This document shows, piece by piece, positions 9,349-18,474 of a stretch of 64,000 nucleotides of DNA. Position 1 is the first letter of the stretch. Every line of letters begins with the position of its first letter. The translations under genes and the position numbers were made by a program. The stretch comes from Lentibacillus persicus (GTDB lineage Bacteria > Bacillota > Bacilli > Bacillales > Amphibacillaceae). Below the pieces are notes generated by a model that had not been told where the DNA came from, made no database searches, and was given only the letters and a program-made list of their open reading frames with translations. The stretch is taken from NCBI RefSeq assembly GCF_900112705.1, contig NZ_FOMR01000005.1:1-64000 (forward strand), in the 5' to 3' direction.

Positions 9349-10524
9349 TTAATAGAATCGTTTGTAGCCGTCGAAGTGTTTTTCCCAGTAAGGGTTGTTC
9401 ACGTTCGAGACGGTTACGCCGCTTGATCCTGCGTGAATAAAGTCACCGCCGCCGAGGTAGATTCCCATGTGCGAAATCCCGTTCGCGCCGGAATACGTAT
9501 TTTCAAAGAATACAAGATCACCTGGCTGTGGGTTGTTCACGTATTGCGCACGGTTGTAATAACCTGCACTTGAGCGGCGCGGCATGTCTTTACCTGCTTT
9601 TTTAAATGTATATTGGATAAAGCCACTACAGTCAAAGCCGCTCGGTGATGAACCAGCCCAAACATAAGGTGTGCCGGTCAGCCCGTGTGCTGTACTGATC
9701 AATTTATTGACGTTATATTCTGCATCAATAGAAGAACTGCTGTTTGAACTTGAGCTTGTCTCTTTTTTGGTGGACTCTGACTCAGGCGACCCCTTAGAAC
9801 CGATGCTCAACTTTTGGCCAACCAAAATTAAATCCGATGATAGATTGTTCCAGCTCTTCAATTGACTGACGGAAACGCCCTGACTTCTGCTGATGGCTGA
9901 TAGCGTATCCCCCGATTTAACGGTGTAGACATCGCCTGACTGAGCGCTCGATCCGCTGCTCGCCCCGCTGCCGGAGCCACCATCAGAGCCATCGGACCCA
10001 CTATCAGATCCAACACTGGCACGCTCATCCGACGCGCTTGAATCTGCGCTGCTGTCAGAAATACCGCTGGAACCACCTTTTGAAACGATAAATTTATCGC
10101 CAGGATAAATCAGTGAAGAATCAAGGTTGTTCCATTTCATTAAGTCGGAAAGTGAAATATTATGTCGTGCAGCAATCTTGCTTAAGGTATCCCCGCTTTT
10201 GACTGTGTATGTAGACTTCCCGCTTCCACTGCTCCCGTTGGAACTGCTGGACCCATCCGAACTGGCGTCACCCTTGCTCGATGAATCGGCTAACTGCTTA
10301 GCCTCGGACGTTTCCAGGACTTGATTCGGAAAAATAATATTGTTCGATAAGCCATTCAGTGACTTTAACTCGCCGACGCTTGTGTTATGCTGCTGAGCAA
10401 TCTTCCATAATGAATCACCGCTCTTAACTTTATATGAAGCTGCTTCTGCATCCTCGGCAGCGAATAATGCCGAAGCGATAAAGGCACTTGCAGTTACGGA
10501 CATAAAGATTCGTTTATTTGTCAA
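9349..10524 (-). CDS. LysM (x3) NlpC/P60 D,L-endopeptidase, LytE/CwlS-like
   Basis: The 391-aa secreted murein hydrolase has a signal peptide (to ~residue 29, ending AEAAS). Three LysM domains begin YKVKSGDSLWKIAQQHN, YTVKSGDTLSKIAARHN and YTVKSGDTLSAISRSQG (~30-75, ~105-150, ~200-245), separated by Ser/Gly/Asp-rich linkers. The C-terminal NlpC/P60 domain (~275-391) shows the catalytic Cys in FDCSGFIQY, His in GISHMGIYL, and FIHAG. The family cleaves the D-Glu-(L)-DAP bond of the stem peptide. A TGTAAT-N5-TGTAAT motif lies 78 nt upstream of the start, the WalR consensus known to control lytE-type genes in Bacillus. The gene is followed by a GGGAC repeat and a hairpin terminator. Confidence 0.93.
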   Translation of the reverse strand: MTNKRIFMSVTASAFIASALFAAEDAEAASYKVKSGDSLWKIAQQHNTSVGELKSLNGLSNNIIFPNQVLETSEAKQLADSSSKGDASSDGSSSSNGSSGSGKSTYTVKSGDTLSKIAARHNISLSDLMKWNNLDSSLIYPGDKFIVSKGGSSGISDSSADSSASDERASVGSDSGSDGSDGGSGSGASSGSSAQSGDVYTVKSGDTLSAISRSQGVSVSQLKSWNNLSSDLILVGQKLSIGSKGSPESESTKKETSSSSNSSSSIDAEYNVNKLISTAHGLTGTPYVWAGSSPSGFDCSGFIQYTFKKAGKDMPRRSSAGYYNRAQYVNNPQPGDLVFFENTYSGANGISHMGIYLGGGDFIHAGSSGVTVSNVNNPYWEKHFDGYKRFY

Positions 10525-10601
10525 TGGAAATTACCCCCATGTAATAGCGTAAGATAATTATAGCATGAGCGTTGTCGAAAATAATAGACTCCAAGGTGTT
10601 T

Positions 10602-10618
10602 TGTAATCTATTTGTAAT
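10602..10618 (+). promoter_or_regulatory. WalR (YycF)-like binding box
   Basis: TGTAAT, five bases, TGTAAT: an exact match to the WalR direct-repeat consensus TGTWAH-N5-TGTWAH. It lies in the divergent intergenic region between two murein hydrolase genes and reads on the plus strand, towards the SLH amidase. Both flanking genes are of the functional class WalRK controls. Which gene it serves cannot be decided by eye. Confidence 0.6.
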
Positions 10619-10658
10619 ATAGTGCTGCCGGGGCTCCGCGCTTTCATACACGTCAAGG

Positions 10659-10685
10659 GGGACAGCGATCACGTCCCCCTGTCCC
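10659..10685 (-). repeat. GGGAC/GATC palindromic repeat
   Basis: One copy in minus orientation between the WalR-like box and the start of the plus-strand amidase gene. Confidence 0.9.
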
Positions 10686-10790
10686 AGTTCCTATTTTAGC
10701 AGATTTTGAGATTTGATATTGGAATATGTTGGCTTTTGATATATTATATTAATATAAGAAAAGTATCTAAAAGGGGCGAGTATATAGATT

Positions 10791-12671
10791 ATGAGAAGGT
10801 CAGTCATCATTGCATTTATAGCTGTTTTAAGTTTTTTGTCAGTTCCGCTTCAGTTCTCAGCACACGAATCCGGTTCTGACGATCATTCTGAGGAACCGAA
10901 CAAACAGGAGATTGAAGAAGGTACCGAAGTCCACGGCATCGATATAAGTGAATTAACTGAAGAGGAATTGAAATATGTGCCTGAATCGTGGCGCGACGGG
11001 AAAATAGAAGAGGACGAGACAGAACACCCGGAAGCAGAGGAACATTACGACCCGGAAGAAGATAATGAAAAAGAAGAACGCAACATCAGCCTGCAGGAGA
11101 GTTCATATATTAATAATTACATATTGAACAACGGTCTGTCCGCAGCTCAAACAGAATACAATCACCTCCATCATTTGCCGAAATTCGGCTACCGGTTCAC
11201 CGGACCCGAGGGGATTGTCGCCCACGAAACGGCGAATGATTACTCTACCATCGATGGTGAAATCTCTTACATGTCACGAAACTATCAAAATGCGTTTGTC
11301 CATGCATTTGTCGATCATGAGCGTGTCATTGAGGTCCACCCGACAAACTACGCTGCGTGGGGCGCCGGGCCTGTAGCCAACGAACGCTTCATTCACGTGG
11401 AGCTTGTCCGTGTTGATAATAAAAACCAATTCATCCGTTCGATTAATAACTATGCTACATATATCGCCGGCCTTTTGTACAAATACAACCTTGGCTATGA
11501 TAATGCAGAGTGGGATGGTGAAGGCACGCTTTGGTCGCATGAAGCAGTGTCAAGGTATCTCGGTGGCACCAACCACGTTGATCCGCATGGATATTTTGAA
11601 CGCTACGGCTATGACTGGGCTGCGTTTGCCCGTCTGGTTTATGCAAAATTGAATGATATGGGTATGCAGACCGAAAATACGAGCAAGCTTGGTAAAATTA
11701 AATCAGAAGAAGATCCAATCTATGGCGATCCGGAAGACAATCAAAACTACAAAAAAGCCGGCGAGACGTACTCAGACCATGTTTATTTTATTAAACAACA
11801 AGGCAAACTGCGCGGCCAGACATATTATTTGATCAGTGACCATCATAAACGCGGTGAGGGTGTCATCGGCTGGGTGAACAGCAGAGATATTAATGTTAAA
11901 TCTCACACTGGTATCGACAGCAAAGATAAAATCAAAGCTGTAAAAGGTTCCGGATCGGCTTATTCCCTGGCCTGGGGCGGTGAAAAAGATAAAGTTTATC
12001 CTGATTTGTCGACGATGGAAGGGGAAAAATTCGAAGTTGACTTGACAGAAGAGGTCGGCAGCACGACGTGGTACCGTGGTATGTTGAACGGTAAACGCGT
12101 CTGGATTCAGGAGAGACACGTTGAACAGTTTGCAAACACCATGTTTAATGACGTGCCACCGGGATCGAGTCATTTTGACACTATCTATGAATTGGTGGAC
12201 ATGGGTGTGATTAACGGTTATCCGACTGAAGACGGTGCGGAATTCCGCCCGGGCGAGTCACTTTCGCGTTCGCATGCGGCAGTCATTTTCACAAACACAT
12301 TGGACCTGCCAATTCCGGATGATGTTGACGGCGTTTTAAGAAACTTTGATGATATTGATGGCTCGCACATGTATGCAGATCAAATTGCAGCAACCTATAA
12401 AGCAGGCATTTTCAGAGGAAGCAATGGGAAGTTTATGGATCAGCCGTTGACACGTGAACAGATGGCAACGGTCATTGCAGAAGCATTTGATCTTGAGGAT
12501 GCAGAAGGCTATACTGACATAAAGCTGAGCAGCGTATCACCTGATCACAAACGAAATGTGCAGCTGCTCGCTCATCACGGCATCACATCAGTGCCTGAAA
12601 ACTTCCGCTCATACGAAAACGTCACACGCGGCCAATTCGCAACCTTTGTCTTCAAAGCCATGAAAAACTAG
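10791..12671 (+). CDS. SLH-anchored N-acetylmuramoyl-L-alanine amidase (Amidase_2) with SH3/GW-like modules
   Basis: The 626-aa protein has an N-terminal signal peptide (~1-24) and an acidic linker (~25-105). An Amidase_2 zinc amidase domain (~125-285) contains GIVAHETAND, FVHAFVDHERVIEVHP, WGAGPVANERFIHVEL and NHVDPHGYF. The His residues of IVAHE and HVDPH are the expected zinc ligands, with a Glu in FIHVEL. Two SH3/GW-like modules (~305-450; GWVNSRDINVK and WYRGMLNGKRVWIQ) are followed by three C-terminal SLH domains (~452-626). It should cleave the bond between MurNAc and L-Ala and be held on the wall polymer. The stop codon TAG shares its last G with a GGGAC repeat. Confidence 0.92.
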   Translation: MRRSVIIAFIAVLSFLSVPLQFSAHESGSDDHSEEPNKQEIEEGTEVHGIDISELTEEELKYVPESWRDGKIEEDETEHPEAEEHYDPEEDNEKEERNISLQESSYINNYILNNGLSAAQTEYNHLHHLPKFGYRFTGPEGIVAHETANDYSTIDGEISYMSRNYQNAFVHAFVDHERVIEVHPTNYAAWGAGPVANERFIHVELVRVDNKNQFIRSINNYATYIAGLLYKYNLGYDNAEWDGEGTLWSHEAVSRYLGGTNHVDPHGYFERYGYDWAAFARLVYAKLNDMGMQTENTSKLGKIKSEEDPIYGDPEDNQNYKKAGETYSDHVYFIKQQGKLRGQTYYLISDHHKRGEGVIGWVNSRDINVKSHTGIDSKDKIKAVKGSGSAYSLAWGGEKDKVYPDLSTMEGEKFEVDLTEEVGSTTWYRGMLNGKRVWIQERHVEQFANTMFNDVPPGSSHFDTIYELVDMGVINGYPTEDGAEFRPGESLSRSHAAVIFTNTLDLPIPDDVDGVLRNFDDIDGSHMYADQIAATYKAGIFRGSNGKFMDQPLTREQMATVIAEAFDLEDAEGYTDIKLSSVSPDHKRNVQLLAHHGITSVPENFRSYENVTRGQFATFVFKAMKN

Positions 12672-12727
12672 GGACAAGGGGACGGGCTCACTGTCCCAGG
12701 GGGACAAAGATCCCGTCCCCTTGTCCC
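12671..12727. repeat. Inverted pair of GGGAC palindromes, 57 bp, identical to 19633-19689
   Basis: A plus copy (12671-12697, centre GCTC) and a minus copy (12701-12727) lie back to back. The same 57 bases occur without change at 19633-19689, so identical composite elements bracket the csaB cluster. Confidence 0.95.
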
Positions 12728-12736
12728 ACCCAATTT

Positions 12737-12806
12737 GAGAAGGCTCTTTCTAGATATACTTGCTGTGATAAACATGCATTTATGTTAGAGGGCCTTCTCG
12801 TTTTTT
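12737..12806 (+). terminator. Intrinsic terminator after the SLH amidase
   Basis: GAGAAGGC at 12737-12744 pairs with GCCTTCTC at 12792-12799, followed by GTTTTTT. The loop is about 47 nt. Confidence 0.6.
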
Positions 12807-12891
12807 GTCAGCATTCGCCTCGATAATTTTTTGAGAAAAAAATTTTCACATATACGAATGTAGGATTGGGGCGTTGTTTCATGGTATAATG

Positions 12892-12900
12892 TATTATCGT
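12892..12900 (+). promoter_or_regulatory. Candidate extended -10 promoter of the csaB cluster
   Basis: TGGTATAAT is a TGN-TATAAT extended -10 element. No good -35 is visible at 17 bp. It would give a leader of roughly 165 nt before the csaB start. Confidence 0.45.
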
Positions 12901-13072
12901 ATACCGAAACGGTCGCTGTAATAATTCTTCAATTATAGGCGTCAATTAATCGTTTTACAGAATACTGGAACGGGCTGACGATTTAATAAATCCCATTGCA
13001 TTGTTTTGGTTAATTCGACGCAGGAGAGATCATTTTAACGTTTGTTATAAGCTTGGAAGGAATGAAATAGTA

Positions 13073-14239
13073 ATGACGATTGGGATTGTAGGTAACTACG
13101 GCAATGATAATCAAGGTGATGATGCCATTCTTGAGGGTATTTTAGTTCAGCTGGACGAAACCTATAAGATTAACAGGGAAGAGATTATTGTATTTTCCAA
13201 TAAACCGGATCAAATTGAGCAAAAACATGGTGTTCAATCTTTTCCGCTTTTCCAAAAGCGAAAAAGCGATCCAATGAAACTGATTGCAACAGTGATAAAG
13301 AATAAACCTATTATTAAGAAACTTGACCTTCTCATCATTGGAGGCGGCGGCATCTTAATGGACCTTTATAAAAATGGTCCAATTATTATCGGCATGTACG
13401 GTTGGCTTGCAAGACTGACTAAAACACCTGTAGTGATATATGGTGCCGGGGCCGGCCCGATTTCATCTTTTGCCGGCAAGCAGATTCTAAAATCGCTTGG
13501 AAATATGGCAAAACTTGTTACGGTACGTGACCCGAAATCAAAAGACTTATTACAGTCCATTGGCGTTAAAGAGCCGATATATGTGATTTCAGATCCGGCG
13601 TTTTATGTTAAACCGCCAAATGAAACCGAGGAAAAAAAAGAAGGATTCCAAATTGGTGTAACAGCAGTACCCTTTTACAATAAAAGCTACTGGCCAGTGG
13701 AAGACAGGAAAAAGTACACTGATTATATCAATGGGATGGCGCATAATCTAGATTCCCTATTACACGCCAACCCTTCTGCAGGGGTTAACTTTTTTTCCAC
13801 CAAGCATCCATTTGACACAGAAGTAACAAAAGACATTAAAGAACTGATGGTCTACAAGGACAGATGCACATTAGTTGATCAAGGTATCAATTACCGCGAA
13901 ATCTTGAACTTGGTTAACAAGCAGGATTTGGTAATCGGTACAAGGTTGCATTCATTAATTTTATCCCTGGTGGCACATACCCCGATTATTGCTGTCGCAT
14001 ACCATCATAAAGTTCAGGATTTTATGGATATGATTGATTGCAGCGAATTTGTATTGCCGATTGACCGTCTCAATCAGCGGGATGACTTATTTTTAAATCT
14101 TTACCACAAGCTGGATAAAGATTGGAACGTTGCATTGCAGCGGTTTACAGCGATTGCAGATAGGATGAGAGGCAAGCAGTCGAATGGTGCGGAATTGCTT
14201 AAGCGCATTTATAAGCGTCGCGATAAAAAGGCTGTGTGA
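13073..14239 (+). CDS. csaB: CsaB, polysaccharide pyruvyl transferase for the SLH ligand
   Basis: The 388-aa protein starts at ATG 13073, with GGAAGGA 12 nt upstream; the frame also extends to 13001 without support. The N-terminus IGIVGNYGNDNQGDDAIL, the glycine-rich IIGGGGILMD, YGAGAGPI and the C-terminal VIGTRLHSLILSL are the hallmarks of the polysaccharide pyruvyl transferase family (CsaB/WcaK). CsaB adds ketal pyruvate from phosphoenolpyruvate to ManNAc of the secondary cell wall polysaccharide, which SLH domains recognise. Eight SLH proteins in the window fit this role. It opens a five-gene plus-strand cluster. Confidence 0.92.
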   Translation: MTIGIVGNYGNDNQGDDAILEGILVQLDETYKINREEIIVFSNKPDQIEQKHGVQSFPLFQKRKSDPMKLIATVIKNKPIIKKLDLLIIGGGGILMDLYKNGPIIIGMYGWLARLTKTPVVIYGAGAGPISSFAGKQILKSLGNMAKLVTVRDPKSKDLLQSIGVKEPIYVISDPAFYVKPPNETEEKKEGFQIGVTAVPFYNKSYWPVEDRKKYTDYINGMAHNLDSLLHANPSAGVNFFSTKHPFDTEVTKDIKELMVYKDRCTLVDQGINYREILNLVNKQDLVIGTRLHSLILSLVAHTPIIAVAYHHKVQDFMDMIDCSEFVLPIDRLNQRDDLFLNLYHKLDKDWNVALQRFTAIADRMRGKQSNGAELLKRIYKRRDKKAV

Positions 14240-14334
14240 TAATAAAGGACGGAGAAACTGAGCTAAACCAGTGATACATACAAAGCTCTTATATTTGTAA
14301 TAGCACTCGCAGGAATGGCAGAAAGTGTGTTCAT

Positions 14335-15795
14335 ATGTTTAATTCGCGGTTTTTAAAACTATTAGGGGCCGTTACGATCATTAATATCTTTGCTCGGCTG
14401 TTTGGGTTTGCCCGAGAATTAACGATTGGCTACCAATATGGAACAAGCTATCAAGCTGATGGTATAATAACAGCCTTTACCATTCCAAACTTTCTATATG
14501 TCGTCCTTGGGGGCGCGATTACCACAGCCTTTATTTCTGTCTACAGCAAGCTGGACAGAACTGTAAAACATGACTTTGTTCAAACTCTAATGACATTTCT
14601 CTGTTTAACAGTGGGAACCACGACCATTTTGTTTATGATTTTCCCCGGATTTTGGATGAAACTCTTTTTTTCCGGTATGTCGGAGGATGCCCTGACACTA
14701 ACAACGCATTTATTCCTGGTGACAGCGCCCGCCACTTTGTTTTTAGTAGTGTCGATGGTCCTCAGCGGTCTTCATAATGTTCATGAGAACTACAGATACA
14801 GTTCGTTTGCTGCGTTAATATTTAACGGTGTCTATCTGTTTATAGGGGTTAGTTTGACCCCAATATTGAAGGAATATTCGTATGCACTTGGTGCGACACT
14901 TGGTGCGTTGTTCATGTTCCTTCTCCTTATTTATCAAATAAAAAAGCAGCAGATAGTGCCCCTTCGTTTTAAAATCGTTAAACACCCCGAACTGAAGCGA
15001 CTTGTTAAATTGGCCATGCCGCTAATATTGGGCGGGGCTACTCTTCAGTTCTACTTGATAATTCAGCGCATTTTTGCTGCTGGTCTCGATGATGGCGCAA
15101 TTGCAGCGATTAATTATGCATCAAAAATGACCCAGTTCCCTCAGGGCGTATTGATGACTAGTGTCACAACTATTGTCTATCCCATGCTGGCAAAATCCGC
15201 CGCTGATGGTGATTTTCAACAAATAAACCAGGCATATAAAAAAGGGTTTCGGATGTTGACCTTACTTTTGATACCTGCAAGTATATTTATCTTTTTTTAT
15301 GCTGAAGATGTCATTACGTTTATCTTTCAGTATGGTAACTTTAGTCAGGAGTCGACCAATGTAACGTATCCGCTGCTGCAGGTTTTTTCGTTATCAATTT
15401 TCAGTCTTGCCTTAAATACATATGTAACGCGCTTTTTTTATGCGTTGGAACGTACGCTTTTGCCAAATATTTTAAGCATTATTTCCGTATTTGGAATCAA
15501 TATAGCGGTCATTTCATTATTCATCGATCAATGGGGCGCATTTGCTATCGCAATTGGTACCGTGGTAAGTACCATCATCAACATGCTGTTACTCATTCTG
15601 TTTGCAAAGATTAAGCTTCAATTAATTGTCTGTTCAAGGGCATATCTGGTTCGGTTATTATCATTTGTCAGTTTGGTGCTGGTGATTTTCTGGCTGGTGT
15701 CATTCATAGATATAGCGGCAGTATGGCTTTCCTTGCTTTTGGGCGGTATGATAACGCTCATAACGATTGCCACCGGATTAAAACTTGTTAAATAA
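14335..15795 (+). CDS. murJ: MurJ/MviN-family lipid-linked precursor flippase
   Basis: This 486-aa polytopic membrane protein (about 14 hydrophobic segments) starts FLKLLGAVTIINIFARLFGFARE, the MurJ/MviN signature region, with ADGIITAFTIPNFLYVVLGGA. The MOP-superfamily flippase translocates undecaprenyl-linked saccharides. Its place directly after csaB and before glycosyltransferases suggests it exports the secondary wall polymer intermediate rather than, or as well as, lipid II; that assignment is inference. The RBS is weak (AGAAAGTG). Confidence 0.85.
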   Translation: MFNSRFLKLLGAVTIINIFARLFGFARELTIGYQYGTSYQADGIITAFTIPNFLYVVLGGAITTAFISVYSKLDRTVKHDFVQTLMTFLCLTVGTTTILFMIFPGFWMKLFFSGMSEDALTLTTHLFLVTAPATLFLVVSMVLSGLHNVHENYRYSSFAALIFNGVYLFIGVSLTPILKEYSYALGATLGALFMFLLLIYQIKKQQIVPLRFKIVKHPELKRLVKLAMPLILGGATLQFYLIIQRIFAAGLDDGAIAAINYASKMTQFPQGVLMTSVTTIVYPMLAKSAADGDFQQINQAYKKGFRMLTLLLIPASIFIFFYAEDVITFIFQYGNFSQESTNVTYPLLQVFSLSIFSLALNTYVTRFFYALERTLLPNILSIISVFGINIAVISLFIDQWGAFAIAIGTVVSTIINMLLLILFAKIKLQLIVCSRAYLVRLLSFVSLVLVIFWLVSFIDIAAVWLSLLLGGMITLITIATGLKLVK

Positions 15796-15891
15796 ATAGT
15801 GAATTAACGCGTGACAGGCAGACTAGTATACTAATTTAAAGTTGGATTTATACCGAGAAAGACCGGTGGGTGCCGGATATACTCCTTTTAG

Positions 15892-15900
15892 TGTTATAAT
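15892..15900 (+). promoter_or_regulatory. Candidate extended -10 (TGTTATAAT) before the GT4 gene
   Basis: TGT-TATAAT at 15892-15900, 35 nt upstream of the proposed TTG start. The same nonamer appears upstream of three other units (47921, 54796, 57521). No clear -35. Confidence 0.4.
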
Positions 15901-15934
15901 AATATTTATGATTTATAGAACGGGGAAATGTAAA

Positions 15935-17032
15935 TTGAAGATTTGTTTTTTGGCAGAAGTGGAGTCGAGTCATGCAGTTCGCTGGATTAACGCCATGGTC
16001 AATCGCGGGCACGATATTCATCTTGTCACCATGCACGATACCACATTGCACGATATCGATTACAGAGTCAGTGTCCATAAGTTAAAAGTCCCTGCACCTG
16101 TTGGTTACTATGCAAATTGGTTAGAAGCGGCAATTCTGGTAAAAAAGATTAAACCGGATTTGCTTCACGTGCATTATGCCACTGGATATGGAACACTTGC
16201 AAGGTTGGTTAATTATAAACCCGCTTTGCTTTCCGTGTGGGGAAGTGATGTGTATCTGTTCCCGGAACAAAGCAGGCGCAATGAATCGATAATACGCAAA
16301 AATCTAGCCTTCGTAGACCGAATCACTTCGACGAGTTACGCGATGAAAACCCAAACGGAAAAATTCGTCAAACCGGCATCTTCAATAGATGTTATTCCGT
16401 TTGGGATTGACCTGAATTTATTTAAACCCGGAGAGCCAAAAACCAATGATTCAATTGTAATAGGGACGATCAAACGTCTGAAACATGTCTATGGAATTGA
16501 TACATTAATTAAAGCGACAGCTGAACTAATCGCATACCTGCGATCAAATCACTTTGATGATATCGCAGGAAAAATAAGATTAATGATTGTCGGGGAAGGA
16601 CCGGACCTCAAAGAACTTCAGCAATTGGCAGAAAAACTGCAAATAGGCCATATAACTGAGTTTGTCGGGGCTGTCCCCAATAACCAGGTACCGCAATACC
16701 TCAATCAATTGGATGTTTATTGTGCATTCAGCAGAAGTGAAAGTTTCGGTGTTGCCGTGCTTGAGGCTTCAGCATGTGAAGTGCCTGTGGTGGTTAGTCG
16801 TGTAGGGGGGCTTCCAGAGGTGGTTAAAGACGAAGAAACCGGCTTTATGGTTGAACCGGACAATGTAGATGACAGTGTAAACAAACTTGCCCGATTGGTA
16901 ATGGATCAGGAAAAAAGAAGGCTGATGGGCAGTAAAGGCCGCGAATTTGTCCGGAATGACTACGCGTGGTCCCGCAACGTTGTACAAATGGAGAAGGTTT
17001 ATTTTGACATGATTTATAATAAAACAAATTGA
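15935..17032 (+). CDS. GT-B glycosyltransferase, family 4
   Basis: The protein has 365 residues from TTG 15935 (KICFLAEVESSHAVRW), chosen because GGGGAA sits 8 nt upstream; ATG 15908 is an alternative. It has the Rossmann-like N-domain with LHVHYATGYG and the C-terminal donor domain with FVGAVPNNQVPQYLNQLDVYC, SRSESFGVAVLEA and EVPVVVSRVGGLPEVV, the EX7E-type signature of GT4. It is cytoplasmic or peripheral and transfers a sugar from a nucleotide donor, probably in wall-polymer repeat assembly given its neighbours. Donor and acceptor cannot be read from the sequence. Confidence 0.88.
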   Translation: MKICFLAEVESSHAVRWINAMVNRGHDIHLVTMHDTTLHDIDYRVSVHKLKVPAPVGYYANWLEAAILVKKIKPDLLHVHYATGYGTLARLVNYKPALLSVWGSDVYLFPEQSRRNESIIRKNLAFVDRITSTSYAMKTQTEKFVKPASSIDVIPFGIDLNLFKPGEPKTNDSIVIGTIKRLKHVYGIDTLIKATAELIAYLRSNHFDDIAGKIRLMIVGEGPDLKELQQLAEKLQIGHITEFVGAVPNNQVPQYLNQLDVYCAFSRSESFGVAVLEASACEVPVVVSRVGGLPEVVKDEETGFMVEPDNVDDSVNKLARLVMDQEKRRLMGSKGREFVRNDYAWSRNVVQMEKVYFDMIYNKTN

Positions 17033-17081
17033 TTTATAAGCCCGCATCCTGAAAGCGCGAATGAAGGTGAGGAAGTATCAC

Positions 17082-18401
17082 ATGGAATTATACGAAAAGA
17101 TAATCAATAAAGAAGAGAGTGTCGCTGTTATCGGTCTGGGCTATGTTGGCATGCCACTGGCTGTTGCCCTTGCTGAAAAGGTAAATGTTATTGGTTACGA
17201 TGTAAATGAGAAGAAAATAGATTTATATAAATCAGGTATCGATCCTGCTGGTGAGGTAGACCATCATGTTTTGAATCAATCTCAAGTCGAATTTACGTCA
17301 GAAGAAGCGAAACTTAGGTGTGCAAAGTTTCATATTATTACTGTTCCAACCCCGATTAATTCGGATAAAACACCAGACCTTGCATCTGTTAAAGAAGCAA
17401 GTATAACGGTAGGACGCAACTTGACTGCAGGATCAATCGTTGTCTATGAATCAACGGTTTATCCAGGGGTTACGGAAGATATTTGTATTCCCATTCTAGA
17501 AAGCGTGTCGGGGCTTACGAGCGGCATCGATTTTAAAGTTGGCTATTCCCCCGAACGAATTAACCCGGGTGACAAAATAAACACATTGGAAACAATAACC
17601 AAAATCGTTTCGGGCATGGACGATAACAGTTTGGAGCAAATCGCCAAGTTATACGAATTAGTGATTGAAGCGGGTGTGCATCGAGCGACTTCCATAAAAG
17701 TAGCAGAAGCGGCCAAAGTGGCTGAGAACAGTCAGCGTGATATCAATATAGCATTTATGAACGAGCTTGCTATGGTGTTTGATCGCATGGGAATTGATAC
17801 AAAAGATGTTTTGGATGCAATGAATACGAAGTGGAACGCGTTGAAGTTCGCACCTGGTCTTGTTGGTGGACATTGTATAGGCGTTGATCCCTATTACTTT
17901 GTGTATGAAGCAGAAAGATTGGGTTATCACAGCCAGATTATTTTGTCGGGAAGAAAGATTAATGACGGTATGGGTAAATTTATTGCTGACGCTATTATTA
18001 AGCAATTAATTTTGGCTAATATGGTAGTAAAACAAGCAAAGGTCGTTATTTTTGGGGTAACGTTCAAAGAGAATTCACCTGATATTCGAAATTCAAAGGT
18101 GATTGACATTATAGCCTCGCTTAAAGAATATGGGGTTGAGCCATTGGTCGTTGATCCTGAGGCTGATAAAGAAGAGGCAAACCGCGAATACGGTGTCGAG
18201 CTGACTGAGTTGGAGACTATAAGAAATGCTGACTGCCTGGTTTTTGCGGTGGCGCATGAGGTGTTCGCCGGTCTGGATTGGGAGGAGATCGATAAGTTTT
18301 TTGGTGATTCTTCCGATAATCAGAAAGTGATGATTGACGTTAAAAGTATTTTTGATAAATCAGCCGCAGAGCACATGGGATACAGTTACTGGCGTCTTTA
18401 A
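17082..18401 (+). CDS. UDP-N-acetyl-hexosamine dehydrogenase (WbpA/TviB/WecC-type)
   Basis: The protein has 439 residues from ATG 17082, 8 nt after GTGAGGAA. The NAD-binding motif VAVIGLGYVGMPLAVAL opens it. TVPTPIN, ESTVYPGVTED and YSPERINPGD follow, then the central KVAENSQRDINIAFMNEL. The catalytic Cys lies in GGHCIGVDPYY, and GVTFKENSPDIRNSK in the C-terminal UDP-binding domain. The enzyme oxidises a UDP-(N-acetyl)hexosamine at C6 to the uronic acid in two NAD-dependent steps. TviB-like motifs favour an N-acetylated substrate, but UDP-Glc cannot be excluded. It implies that the wall polymer contains a uronic acid. Confidence 0.88.
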   Translation: MELYEKIINKEESVAVIGLGYVGMPLAVALAEKVNVIGYDVNEKKIDLYKSGIDPAGEVDHHVLNQSQVEFTSEEAKLRCAKFHIITVPTPINSDKTPDLASVKEASITVGRNLTAGSIVVYESTVYPGVTEDICIPILESVSGLTSGIDFKVGYSPERINPGDKINTLETITKIVSGMDDNSLEQIAKLYELVIEAGVHRATSIKVAEAAKVAENSQRDINIAFMNELAMVFDRMGIDTKDVLDAMNTKWNALKFAPGLVGGHCIGVDPYYFVYEAERLGYHSQIILSGRKINDGMGKFIADAIIKQLILANMVVKQAKVVIFGVTFKENSPDIRNSKVIDIIASLKEYGVEPLVVDPEADKEEANREYGVELTELETIRNADCLVFAVAHEVFAGLDWEEIDKFFGDSSDNQKVMIDVKSIFDKSAAEHMGYSYWRL

Positions 18402-18474
18402 TAACGTTAGCGAATTCACAACGCCGCAGAAGGGCTTCTGCTGACTACAGCACAAACAATGGAATGGTGGTTTT

